Position numbers and translations under genes: made by a program
Notes under the pieces: model-generated
What the model was told of the DNA's origin: nothing
The model's input: the letters and a program-made list of their open reading frames with translations, nothing else
Database searches by the model: none
DNA from: JBLMZI01 sp050258755
Lineage (GTDB): Bacteria; Bacillota; Syntrophomonadia; Syntrophomonadales; DTU052
DNA: 64,000 nt
Assembly (NCBI GenBank): GCA_050258755.1
Contig: JBLMZI010000005.1
Span: 290,904-354,903, forward strand
Direction: 5' to 3'
Part shown: one piece after another, positions 50,350 through 59,022 of the stretch
Layout of the letters: each line of letters begins with the position of its first letter
How positions within the stretch are numbered: position 1 is the first letter of the stretch

Positions 50350-50625
50350 GTGAAGCACAAGGATCTGGTTCGGGTCATCGTCAATATTTACGGCGAGGAT
50401 TACATTGTGCGCGGGAGTGAAGACCCGCATTATATTGAAAAATTGGCAGCCTATGTCGACCGGCGGATGATGTCGATCGCCCAGCGCAATCCGAATCTGG
50501 GGACGACCAAAGTAGCGGTGCTGACCGCTTTGAATATCGCGGATGAAATGGGGAAATTGCAGGAAGACTACGATCAACTGATCAAAACCATGGAAGAGAT
50601 GAAAAACAAAGCAAGTGAAGGATAA
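50350..50625 (+). CDS. zapA: cell-division protein ZapA
   Basis: 91 residues. ZapA binds FtsZ filaments and promotes Z-ring bundling. The N-terminal beta-hairpin (VRVIVNIYGEDYIVRGSED) and C-terminal coiled coil (DEMGKLQEDYDQLIKTMEEM) match the family. I chose GTG at 50350, about 9 bases after TTGGAGGAGG; an ATG-led longer frame has an unlikely N-terminus. It overlaps the PolX-like gene by 11 bases; zapA followed by polX and mutS2 is a conserved order. Confidence 0.92.
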   Translation: MKHKDLVRVIVNIYGEDYIVRGSEDPHYIEKLAAYVDRRMMSIAQRNPNLGTTKVAVLTALNIADEMGKLQEDYDQLIKTMEEMKNKASEG

Positions 50626-52285
50626 CCGAGAAATCGCCGATCTTTTTCTGCAAACCGCCGACATGCTGGCTATCGAAGGCTGGGACGCCAGCAGGGAAAT
50701 GGCCTTTCGGAAAGCGGCCTGGAGCATTTATCGTCTGGAAGAGGATATAGAGGCATACTGGCGGGCGAACCGTCTTCAGGAAATCCCGGGCATTGGGCCC
50801 GGGATTTCGCGTCATATCGATGAAATCTTCCGAACCGGAAGCCTGCCGTTTTATCAGGAACTGCGGCACAAAGTACCCGCTGGCCTGGTGGAGATGCTTG
50901 CCATCCCGGGACTGGGACCGAAAACAATCGGGACGATTTACAAGCATACGGGAATCAGTACACCAGGCCAACTATTAAAAGCCGCTCGGGACCATCGTAT
51001 TCGCAGCTTACCCGGAATCGGGGTTCGCACGGAATTTAAAATTATTAAAGGAATGGAAATGCGGCGAAACACCGCAAACCAGATTTCGCTGGCTGACGTT
51101 ATTGGACTGGCCTATGATTTCTGTGCGTTTCTGCGCGGGAGCAGGGCTGTCATTCTAACCGAAGTGTCCGGAGGTATCCGGCGCCGGTGTCCGCTGGTCA
51201 GTAAAATCGATCTGGTTGTGGCTTCTGATTTCACAGATGATGTCCTACAGCGGGTGGAGGCGTATCCAGAGGTCCGGCGAGCCGAAGTCAGGGGGCGGAC
51301 GGTAGTCGGCAGAATCGGTTTCGGCTTTCCGTTTGAGATTGTGGTTGTGCCCTTGAAAGATTACGCCCTGGCTTTATTGCTTTCGACCGGAGGCAAACAG
51401 CACATAGCGGTGATTAAGGAGCGGCTGCAGGCGGCAGCCGTTACCGAAGGCGACAGTGAAGAAGCGCTTTATCGTAAAATCGGATTGGAATGGATCGAGC
51501 CTGAGCTGCGCGAAGACCGGGGTGAAATAGAAGCCGCCGAAACCGGGCGGCTTCCTCGGCTGGTCGCATTAACCGATATCAAAGGCGATCTGCACTGTCA
51601 TACGGATTGGAGCGACGGTGTGAGTAATCTGGAAGAACTGTCCCGGACAGCCAAGCGGTTAGGCTATGCGTATTTGGCGATTACGGATCATTCTCAGCGT
51701 CTACAGGTTTCCAATGGGCTGGACGAAACCAGACTATTACGGCAGATGGATGAAATTGAGAGGATCAACGCATCCGGACAAGATGTTCGGCTGCTGGCTG
51801 GAATTGAAGTGGATATTCTGAAAAACGGCACATTGGATCTACCCGACCGCATCCTGGAAACCCTGGATGTGGTGGTCGCCTCAATTCACAGTAGTTTTCA
51901 GCTCAGCCTTGAGGAACAGACGACACGGCTGGTTCGGGCGATGGAGAATCCGAATGTGGATATCATCGGGCATCTAACTGGCCGGCTTCTGCTGCGCAGA
52001 CCGGGATACGAAGTGGATTTGGAACGGATTCTCGGGTCTGCGGCCGCCACCGGAACGATACTTGAAATCAATTCGCACCCGGACCGGCTGGACATTGATG
52101 AGACCACAGCCCGACGGGCGAAAAACGCCGGTGTTCGCATCGCGGTGGACAGTGACGCTCATGGTGCCGAAGAACTGCGAATGATCGCTTATGGATTATC
52201 GACGGCCCGCCGGGGCTGGCTGTCGGCGGAAGATCTGGTTAATACGCGTTCGCTGGTCGAACTTCAGACCATGCTGCGGGCATAA
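50615..52285 (+). CDS. polX: PolX-type protein: degraded X-family polymerase domain plus intact PHP domain
   Basis: 556 residues. Two helix-hairpin-helix motifs (IPGIGPGISRHIDE, IPGLGPKTIGTIY) start the polymerase part. The nucleotidyltransferase site is altered: SGGIRRRCPLVSKIDLVVAS where the family has GSxRR...GDIDLLV, so the first metal Asp is Lys; the third, in the FEIVVVP strand, is Glu; and TGGKQH replaces TGSKxH. The PHP domain (from about 320) looks complete: DLHCHTDWSDG, AITDHSQR, AGIEVDI, ASIHSS, EINSHPDRLD, DSDAHG. So 3'-5' exonuclease or phosphoesterase activity is likely but polymerisation doubtful. GTG start inside zapA. Confidence 0.88.
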   Translation: MKDNREIADLFLQTADMLAIEGWDASREMAFRKAAWSIYRLEEDIEAYWRANRLQEIPGIGPGISRHIDEIFRTGSLPFYQELRHKVPAGLVEMLAIPGLGPKTIGTIYKHTGISTPGQLLKAARDHRIRSLPGIGVRTEFKIIKGMEMRRNTANQISLADVIGLAYDFCAFLRGSRAVILTEVSGGIRRRCPLVSKIDLVVASDFTDDVLQRVEAYPEVRRAEVRGRTVVGRIGFGFPFEIVVVPLKDYALALLLSTGGKQHIAVIKERLQAAAVTEGDSEEALYRKIGLEWIEPELREDRGEIEAAETGRLPRLVALTDIKGDLHCHTDWSDGVSNLEELSRTAKRLGYAYLAITDHSQRLQVSNGLDETRLLRQMDEIERINASGQDVRLLAGIEVDILKNGTLDLPDRILETLDVVVASIHSSFQLSLEEQTTRLVRAMENPNVDIIGHLTGRLLLRRPGYEVDLERILGSAAATGTILEINSHPDRLDIDETTARRAKNAGVRIAVDSDAHGAEELRMIAYGLSTARRGWLSAEDLVNTRSLVELQTMLRA

Positions 52286-52340
52286 TTCGCCGCCTGAAAC
52301 CCAAACTAGTACAAAGAGGAACCCTGGGAGGGCGGCACCT

Positions 52341-53015
52341 TTGACCGATTTCATCATCCGGGCGGTCGGGATGTATATCGCCGCTCTGATCGTCATTCGA
52401 ATCATGGGAAAACGAGCCCTGGGTGAACTGGGGCTTTTTGATTTTGTGGTGATGACCGGGGTCGGGCACATTCTGACCTCGGTCGCGCTGGATCAAAGCC
52501 TGCCGTTTTATGATGGATTAGCCGTCCTGGTGGTCTTAGCTGGAATGGAATATCTGGTCGGGTACTTCTCGCTGAAAAACCAGCACTTTTCCCATCTGGT
52601 TTCCGGGCGGCCGGTCATTATGATCGATAACGGACGGGTTATTCGCGACAATCTGGCTCGGGAAAAATTCAACGTGGATGATTTGCTGCAGGAACTTCGA
52701 AAACAGGGCATCCGGGATATTGGCGAAGTTGAGAAAGGTATTTTGGAGCCGTCGGGTGGCTTCAGCGTGATTTTGAAAGCTGACGCGGAGCCGGTAACCC
52801 GGGGCGAGCTCGGGATCGAGTGGGAACCGGAGCCCAGAAGTATCCTAACCTACTGCGCGGAAAGCCGGGAAGATGTCTTTTCTCCCAAGGTGTATCCGCC
52901 GCGACAGCCCGGGACCCTGGTTGACCTGCCAGACCGGCTGCGCAAATTGGAGCACGATGTGGAAGCTATTCTCAAAGCGATTGAGCGGCTGTCACCTCCG
53001 GAACAGAAGCCTTAA
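52341..53015 (+). CDS. DUF421 (YetF-like) membrane protein
   Basis: 224 residues: three N-terminal helices (to about 85; YIAALIVIRIMGKRALGEL, FVVMTGVGHILTSVAL) then a soluble domain of the YetF type (GRPVIMIDNGRVIRDNLAREKFNVDDLLQELRK), and a helical C-terminal tail. I chose TTG at 52341, 9 bases after GGGAGG; the frame runs further back into polX. Function in the family is unclear, with links to spore coat or germination in some Bacillus paralogues. Encoded between polX and a NIF3-like gene. Confidence 0.88.
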   Translation: MTDFIIRAVGMYIAALIVIRIMGKRALGELGLFDFVVMTGVGHILTSVALDQSLPFYDGLAVLVVLAGMEYLVGYFSLKNQHFSHLVSGRPVIMIDNGRVIRDNLAREKFNVDDLLQELRKQGIRDIGEVEKGILEPSGGFSVILKADAEPVTRGELGIEWEPEPRSILTYCAESREDVFSPKVYPPRQPGTLVDLPDRLRKLEHDVEAILKAIERLSPPEQKP

Positions 53016-53050
53016 AACGGTTCCTTCGACGCGCCAATCCAGGGAACGTA

Positions 53051-53059
53051 TGGTATAAT
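53051..53059 (+). promoter_or_regulatory. extended -10 promoter for the NIF3-like gene
   Basis: TGGTATAAT with TATAAT at 53054-53059, about 32 bases before the ATG at 53091. The -35 is poor. Confidence 0.65.
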
Positions 53060-53090
53060 TTCGGTTGTACCAATGGGGAGGTAACGAAGG

Positions 53091-54098
53091 ATGAAATTAC
53101 GGCAGATTTACGAAATGGCCATTCAGATGGGCATCGAGAAGGATGTCCGGGGCGAGGCCGAAATCAAGCGGCTGCTGGAGACCAGAAAAAAGGAATATGA
53201 CAAGAGTGAAGGTGCGGGTCGGGCTGCCTTTGACCTGGACACGCTGTTTAATCCGTTTGCCGATTCGAGGATTCTCAATGGCACTGGAAATGAGGAAATC
53301 AAGTCGATTCTCTGTGGGATTGATATGGAAATCGGCGAACTGGTACTGGCGGACCGGCTGCGGGAGAAGGGCCGCCGGATTGACCTGGTGCTGGCGCATC
53401 ACCCGGAAGGCTCCGCACAGGCGGCGCTGGCCGATGTGATGGGTTTGCAGGCGGACCAATTGTTTCGCGAGGGGATTCCCATTAATGTTGCGGAATCGAT
53501 TTTAAGCTCCAGGATATCCGAGGTCGAACGGGGCATGCACCCATTGAATCACCAGCGCGCGGTCGATGCCGCCCGGCTGTTGGATCTGCCGTTCATGTGC
53601 CTGCACACGCCGGCGGATAATCAGGTCAACGATTTTTTGGAAAAGCACCTTGCGGCCGCAGCGCCGGTCACTATGGATGATTTGATGGAGACAATGTGTT
53701 CTCTGCCGGAATATGAAAAGGCCCGGACCTTGAAAGCAGGACCGCGGATTCTGGTTGGCGATAAGAAAAAGCGAACCGGAAAACTGTTTATTAAGATGAC
53801 GGGCGGAACCTCCGGATCGTCGGATGTGTATGCCAAGATGGAAACAGCCGGAATTGGAACGGTCATCTGTATGCACATGACGGAAAAGCACTTGGAAAAC
53901 GCCAAGAGACACAACATCAATGTCGTGGTCGCCGGTCATATGGCCAGTGACTCGTTGGGCTTGAATCTAATTCTGGACCGCCTGGAAGAGCAGGGAATCG
54001 AGATTATTCCGTGCTCAGGGCTGATCCGGGTAAGCCGCTGCAATGTTCGGAAGGCGGGGAAATCGGGGAGAGGCAATGCCGGAGCCAAAACGAAATAG
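53091..54098 (+). CDS. NIF3-like (NGG1p-interacting factor 3) protein
   Basis: 335 residues. The NIF3/DUF34 fold is suggested by ILCGIDMEIGE, VLAHHPEG (metal His pair), FMCLHTPADN and VVVAGHMASDSLG near the C-terminus, all likely metal ligands in a two-metal site. An N-terminal helical extension (to about 60) is typical of the clostridial branch. Biochemical role unsettled; relatives are linked to GTP cyclohydrolase I-like chemistry. It overlaps the U32-family gene by 23 bases. Confidence 0.85.
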   Translation: MKLRQIYEMAIQMGIEKDVRGEAEIKRLLETRKKEYDKSEGAGRAAFDLDTLFNPFADSRILNGTGNEEIKSILCGIDMEIGELVLADRLREKGRRIDLVLAHHPEGSAQAALADVMGLQADQLFREGIPINVAESILSSRISEVERGMHPLNHQRAVDAARLLDLPFMCLHTPADNQVNDFLEKHLAAAAPVTMDDLMETMCSLPEYEKARTLKAGPRILVGDKKKRTGKLFIKMTGGTSGSSDVYAKMETAGIGTVICMHMTEKHLENAKRHNINVVVAGHMASDSLGLNLILDRLEEQGIEIIPCSGLIRVSRCNVRKAGKSGRGNAGAKTK

Positions 54099-56586
54099 GA
54101 CTGGGCTGCCGGAACTGCTTGCGCCGGCCGGCGGTTGGGAATCCTTCCTGGCTGCGATTAATAACGGCGCCGATGCGGTTTATCTGGGCATGAACCAGTT
54201 TAATGCGCGCCAGTCGGCGGAAAACTTTGACGCTGATTTACTGGCGCGTGCGCTTGAATATGCGCATATCCGGCGACGCCGGGTTTATGTAACCATGAAT
54301 ACGCTGCTCCTGAAAGACGAGATCGGACCTGCGCTCGAACTGGCGCACGAGCTGCACGATGCCGGGGCTGACGCCATCATCGTTCAGGACCTGGGTTTAC
54401 TGCGCGGACTGCGAACGGTTCTTCCGGCGATGCGGGTTCATGCCAGCACGCAGATGACCCTGCATAATATTGAAGGGGTCAAGTTTGCCGCCAGCCAGGG
54501 AATTCGGCGGGTGGTTCTGGCCAGGGAGCTGGAGGCCCGCCATGTGGCCGCGATTCGCGATGCCTGCCGGGACGTCGAGCTTGAGGTTTTTGTGCATGGG
54601 GCGTTGTGCTACTGTTACTCGGGACAATGCCTTTTCAGCAGCGTAGTCGGCGGCCGCAGCGGCAATCGCGGCCGGTGTGCCCAGCCTTGCCGGCTGGCGT
54701 ATACAATGACCGACGCTTCCGGAGAGAAGCTGCGCGGGCACCTGCTCAGTCCGGCTGATCTCTGTTTGTTGGACCGTCTGCCTTCGCTGATCGAAGCCGG
54801 TGTCGATTCCCTGAAGATTGAAGGCCGGATGAAAAGGCCTGAATATGTAGCAACCGTAACCAGGGTGTATCGAAACGCCCTTGATCAGATGATGGACAAA
54901 CTAGATGAAGATGAATGGGTGGCTGATCCTGAGGCGATCAATCAATTATCCGGGATTTTCAACCGCCGTTTTACCGTTTGCCAGTGGAGCGGCCGTAATC
55001 GCTCGGTGTTGTCCATCCAGCGCCCCAATAATCGAGGAGTATCAATCGGCCGGGTGAGCGGTGTGGAGGAAGGCAGCAACCAGATACAAATCCGCCTTAC
55101 GCACCCACTCCGGTGCGGGGATGGCATAGAAATATGGGTTTCCCGTGGACCAACCCCCGGTGGCGTGGTCGAAAAACTATCTGTGAACGGAAAACCGGTT
55201 GACGAAGCCAAAGCCTGGGAAGAGGCCATCGTTTATGTTCCAGGCCGGGCTCCGGCAGTTGGTGATCGGGTTTTTCGCACCCATGACCGGGATTTGATCG
55301 AACAGGCCCGTGAAACCCTGGATGAAGGATATGACGGAGCCCGGATTCCAATTACCGCCGCGGTGACCGCAAAGGCAGGCGAACCGGTGATCGTTACCTT
55401 CACTGATGACGAAGGCAGCAGCGGGACCGCGCGGTCCGATGCACTGTTGGTCAGGGCTTTTCAGCGCCCAACCGGACGTGATGATGTCCAGGATAAAATC
55501 GGGCGGATCGGCAACACGCCCTATCGGATCACGGCTTGGGAGCTTGAGCTCGAAAACGATCTGATGATTCCCTTTAAGGCATTGAACGAAACCCGCCGGT
55601 TGGCGATTGAGGACCTGACCGCCCACCGGCTTGGGACGATCCAGGCAAACCGAATGGCGGGCAACGAATTTTGGGCCCGCAAACAAGGTTTCCTGGATTC
55701 TCTCGGGCCAGCGCGGAAAGAACCACAGCCGATTCGGCTTTCGGTTCGGGTTTCTGGTATTAATGCCGCCCGAGCCGCCCTGGCGGCAGGCGCGGACCGG
55801 GTGTACGTAAGTCTTCACGGGTTTTACGGTTTCAAACCGCTGGCACTCGCCCAGGAAGCGGTGGAACTCCCGCGAAATGGAAGACAGGAGCTGTTTTTTC
55901 AGCTGCCGGTCATTGCCCGGCCCGGAGAAGCGATTCGGCCCCAAGAACTCTCGGCGTTTTCGTGTAATGGGGTTCTTGTTGGCGAAATCGGCGCGGCCGT
56001 GTCCGCTGAAGCCAGATATGGGATGAAGGTGCAGGCCGATTATACGATCAACTGCTTCAACCCGCATACCGCGAATGAGTTGTTCAACGACGGCGTTTCG
56101 GGAGTCTGTCTCAGCCCAGAACTCAATCTGGAGCAGTTGGTTGATTTCCGCGGGCTGTCAAACCTTGAGTATCTGGTGCATGGTCCGCTGCCCGTCATGG
56201 TTTCGGAGCACTGCATACGCGGCAATGTCGAGCAGGCCGGCTGTGCTGGATGCAAACACGCGCGGCAGCTAATCGAGGACGAAAAAGGCTATTCTTTTCC
56301 GATGCTGTCCGACGGGTCGTGCCGACAGCACATTTGGAATTCCCGCACCACGTGCCTGGTCGAGGAGATTCCCGCTTTAATCCGGGCTGGAATCTCTCTG
56401 CTGCGCATTGAAGCGGTTTTGGCCGGACCGGAACAGGTTGCCGGGGAAGTCCGTCTATACAGACAGGCTCTGGATGCCTGCGTATCCGGTCAATTATCGT
56501 CACTTGGCAGCATCAGGGACGAACTGGAAAAGCTGGCCGCTTCGCCACTGACCAAATTGCATTTATTTCGTGGAGTACAGGCATGA
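54076..56586 (+). CDS. U32 peptidase-family protein with DUF3656 (possible RNA hydroxylase-like)
   Basis: 836 residues. The N-terminal TIM-like U32 part begins LPELLAPAGGWESFLAAINN. The U32 signature is HGALCYCYSGQCLFSS near 188, with a following GRCAQPCR giving more Cys, probably an Fe-S site. DUF3656 and a second U32-like domain follow (ISGINAARAALAAGADRVYVS). Homologues named collagenase include the tRNA/rRNA hydroxylation enzymes TrhP and RlhA, so a role in RNA hydroxylation is as likely as proteolysis. I chose ATG at 54076 after GGGGAGAGG. Overlaps mutS2 as ATGA. Confidence 0.9.
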   Translation: MPEPKRNRTGLPELLAPAGGWESFLAAINNGADAVYLGMNQFNARQSAENFDADLLARALEYAHIRRRRVYVTMNTLLLKDEIGPALELAHELHDAGADAIIVQDLGLLRGLRTVLPAMRVHASTQMTLHNIEGVKFAASQGIRRVVLARELEARHVAAIRDACRDVELEVFVHGALCYCYSGQCLFSSVVGGRSGNRGRCAQPCRLAYTMTDASGEKLRGHLLSPADLCLLDRLPSLIEAGVDSLKIEGRMKRPEYVATVTRVYRNALDQMMDKLDEDEWVADPEAINQLSGIFNRRFTVCQWSGRNRSVLSIQRPNNRGVSIGRVSGVEEGSNQIQIRLTHPLRCGDGIEIWVSRGPTPGGVVEKLSVNGKPVDEAKAWEEAIVYVPGRAPAVGDRVFRTHDRDLIEQARETLDEGYDGARIPITAAVTAKAGEPVIVTFTDDEGSSGTARSDALLVRAFQRPTGRDDVQDKIGRIGNTPYRITAWELELENDLMIPFKALNETRRLAIEDLTAHRLGTIQANRMAGNEFWARKQGFLDSLGPARKEPQPIRLSVRVSGINAARAALAAGADRVYVSLHGFYGFKPLALAQEAVELPRNGRQELFFQLPVIARPGEAIRPQELSAFSCNGVLVGEIGAAVSAEARYGMKVQADYTINCFNPHTANELFNDGVSGVCLSPELNLEQLVDFRGLSNLEYLVHGPLPVMVSEHCIRGNVEQAGCAGCKHARQLIEDEKGYSFPMLSDGSCRQHIWNSRTTCLVEEIPALIRAGISLLRIEAVLAGPEQVAGEVRLYRQALDACVSGQLSSLGSIRDELEKLAASPLTKLHLFRGVQA

Positions 56587-58937
56587 ACACAAACACGCTG
56601 CGGCGTTTGGAATTTGATAAAATCATCGCGATGCTGGAGGGCGAGACCGTCTCGACCGGCGGGGCCCGTCTTGCGCGGGCATTGCTGCCGGTTTCGGGAT
56701 TGGAAACAGTTCAGTCTCGGATCGGTGAGACCCGGGAGATTCTAAGCCTGATGAATCACGGGGATACCGGTTTTCTATCACAGTTGCCGGATATCGGGCC
56801 ATCCTTGAAACGCGCGGCCGCTGCCGGCATTCTATCAGCCGGTGAACTGGCCGAGGTTTTTCGTGTCGCACGCGCTATCCGGCTTGCGGCGAAATACCTG
56901 GAACCCGGTAGCGGGCCAGCCGTCAAGCGGTTAAGAGCGGAACTCCACCCCCTGCCGGACCTTGAACGCGATCTGAACGCGGCGATTGATGAAAGCGGGG
57001 ATGTTCGCGATACTGCCTCCAGCGAATTGAAATCGATCCGGACCCGAATGATGACCCTGCGCGCTCGCATTCGTGATTATTTGCGGGATTTTGTGAAATC
57101 ACCCCAGTGGTCCAAATACCTGCAGGATGGTCTTGTTACCGAACGCGGCGGACGATACGTGGTTCCGGTCCGCCAGGAATACCGGAATGAAATCCGGGGG
57201 ATCGTACATGACGAATCGGCCAGCGGCGCGACCGTTTTTATTGAGCCGGAGGTCGTGGTTCGCTCGAACAATGAGATCAGGCAGCTGGAATTGGAAGAAA
57301 AACGGGAAATCGAGCGAATTCTGCGGGCTTTGACTGCGAAGGTTGCGGTTAATACCGAAGAACTGAGTTCCGGCGGCGCGGCCCTGGAAACCCTTGATTT
57401 TTGGGTGGCGAAAGGGCGTTTGGCGTTAAAGCTTGAGGCCTACGAGCCGGTGCTGAACGGGAATGGCATTATAAGGTTGTTTCGGGCCCGGCATCCATTG
57501 CTCGGAAAACGGGCGGTACCGATTAATATCGAATTGGGCCGCAGTTTTGATATCCTGGTCATTACCGGGCCAAACACCGGCGGTAAGACCGTCGGTTTGA
57601 AGACTGTCGGGCTGTTAAGCCTGATGGCGATGGCCGGGCTTTATGTGCCAGCCTCGCCGGATAGCGAGCTGGCCGTCTTAGACGACGTGCTCGTTGACAT
57701 TGGGGATGAACAAAGCATTGAACAATCGCTGAGCACGTTCTCCTCGCATATGACCAACACCATTTCGATCCTAAAAGACGCTGGCAGCAATACGCTTGTG
57801 GTCCTTGACGAACTCGGGGCTGGCACAGACCCGCTTGAGGGAGCCGCTTTGGCCCGGGCGATCCTGGAAAGGCTGCTTGAGTCCGGCGCCCGCGTGGTTG
57901 TGTCGACCCATCACAGTGAATTAAAAGCCTTTGCCTATGCCAACGCCCGGGTTGAGAATGCCAGCGTCGAATTTGATCCGGTCAGTCTGCGGCCTACTTA
58001 CCGGCTCACGATCGGCCTTCCGGGGATGAGCAATGCCCTGGAGATCGCGAGCAATCTGGGTCTTGATCAGAAAATGGTGGAGCGAGCCAGACACTATGTG
58101 CCTCAGCAGGAGGTCGAGGTTGGACGAATGATCGCCGAACTGCGGGCACTTCGGTTTGAACTGGAGCAGGAACGGGAAGGGGTGCGCCGTCAGCGAGCGG
58201 ACCTTCTGGCTGAACAGGCGAAAATGGCAGAGGCCCGGCGCCACGTTGAGGAAGCCCAGGAAAAGGCGATGAAGCAGCTTCGGCAGGATGTCTCCAAATA
58301 TGTTGATGAGGTCAGGCGCGACGCTGAGGAAATCATCGACGAGATGAAAGAACGGGCCAGGGAGGCAGACGCTCCTAAATGGCATGAGATCGCTGAAATG
58401 CGTAAGAAAGTCAGCGAAGCCATTCCCGCGCCGAAGATCAAAGCCTCGGCGGCGGAAGCGGATTCTGCCCAGCGCACACGAAAGATCGGCCCCGGGACCT
58501 ACGTGGAGCTTACCACCATTGGGCAAAAGGGATATGTATTGGAAGGACCGGGCGCTTCAGGCGATCTGACGGTTCAAGTCGGCATTATGAAATTCAACAC
58601 CAAATTAAAAGATGTGAAGGCGCTGTCTTCACCGGAGGAGAAGGAGACTCACCAGCGAACCCGGACCTTCCTGGACAAACGGCAGGACGTGCCGTCCGAG
58701 ATTATGGTCCGAGGTTTGCAGGCTGATGAAGCCATGGCTGAGGTGGAAAAATATATCGAGGATGCTTTCCTGGCAGGTATTGAGGTTATTCGGATCATAC
58801 ATGGGAAAGGCGCCGGAATTCTGCGTACTTCAGTACGGGGCTTTTTGGCCAAACACCCCTATGTGGAGAAATACCGGGAGGGCGAAACCGGCGAAGGCGG
58901 TCACGGCGTGACGGTCGCCTATTTGAAAGTGCACTAG
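56583..58937 (+). CDS. mutS2: MutS2 family ATPase with C-terminal Smr domain
   Basis: 784 residues. MutS-like core and clamp, ATPase with Walker A GPNTGGKT, LVVLDELGAGTDPLEGA, STHHSELKAFA; a long coiled coil (500-640) rich in E, K, R; then a KOW-like part and the Smr domain (from about 705). Relatives split collided ribosomes or suppress recombination. The Smr motif usually written LDLRG reads IMVRG here, losing the Asp that matters for nuclease activity in some homologues; HGKGAGILR is present. Shares 4 bases with the previous stop. Confidence 0.95.
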   Translation: MNTNTLRRLEFDKIIAMLEGETVSTGGARLARALLPVSGLETVQSRIGETREILSLMNHGDTGFLSQLPDIGPSLKRAAAAGILSAGELAEVFRVARAIRLAAKYLEPGSGPAVKRLRAELHPLPDLERDLNAAIDESGDVRDTASSELKSIRTRMMTLRARIRDYLRDFVKSPQWSKYLQDGLVTERGGRYVVPVRQEYRNEIRGIVHDESASGATVFIEPEVVVRSNNEIRQLELEEKREIERILRALTAKVAVNTEELSSGGAALETLDFWVAKGRLALKLEAYEPVLNGNGIIRLFRARHPLLGKRAVPINIELGRSFDILVITGPNTGGKTVGLKTVGLLSLMAMAGLYVPASPDSELAVLDDVLVDIGDEQSIEQSLSTFSSHMTNTISILKDAGSNTLVVLDELGAGTDPLEGAALARAILERLLESGARVVVSTHHSELKAFAYANARVENASVEFDPVSLRPTYRLTIGLPGMSNALEIASNLGLDQKMVERARHYVPQQEVEVGRMIAELRALRFELEQEREGVRRQRADLLAEQAKMAEARRHVEEAQEKAMKQLRQDVSKYVDEVRRDAEEIIDEMKERAREADAPKWHEIAEMRKKVSEAIPAPKIKASAAEADSAQRTRKIGPGTYVELTTIGQKGYVLEGPGASGDLTVQVGIMKFNTKLKDVKALSSPEEKETHQRTRTFLDKRQDVPSEIMVRGLQADEAMAEVEKYIEDAFLAGIEVIRIIHGKGAGILRTSVRGFLAKHPYVEKYREGETGEGGHGVTVAYLKVH

Positions 58938-58967
58938 ATCTTGATCTGCAGAATGATGAAGAAAAAG

Positions 58968-58997
58968 AAAGCCCCGCGATCGATCGCGGGGCTTTTT
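58968..58997. terminator. bidirectional terminator between mutS2 and the PBP gene
   Basis: Perfect arms AAAGCCCCGCGAT and ATCGCGGGGCTTT around CG with T runs on both sides, between convergent genes. Confidence 0.92.
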
Positions 58998-59022
58998 GAT
59001 GCTGTCATACTTGATGCTCTTA

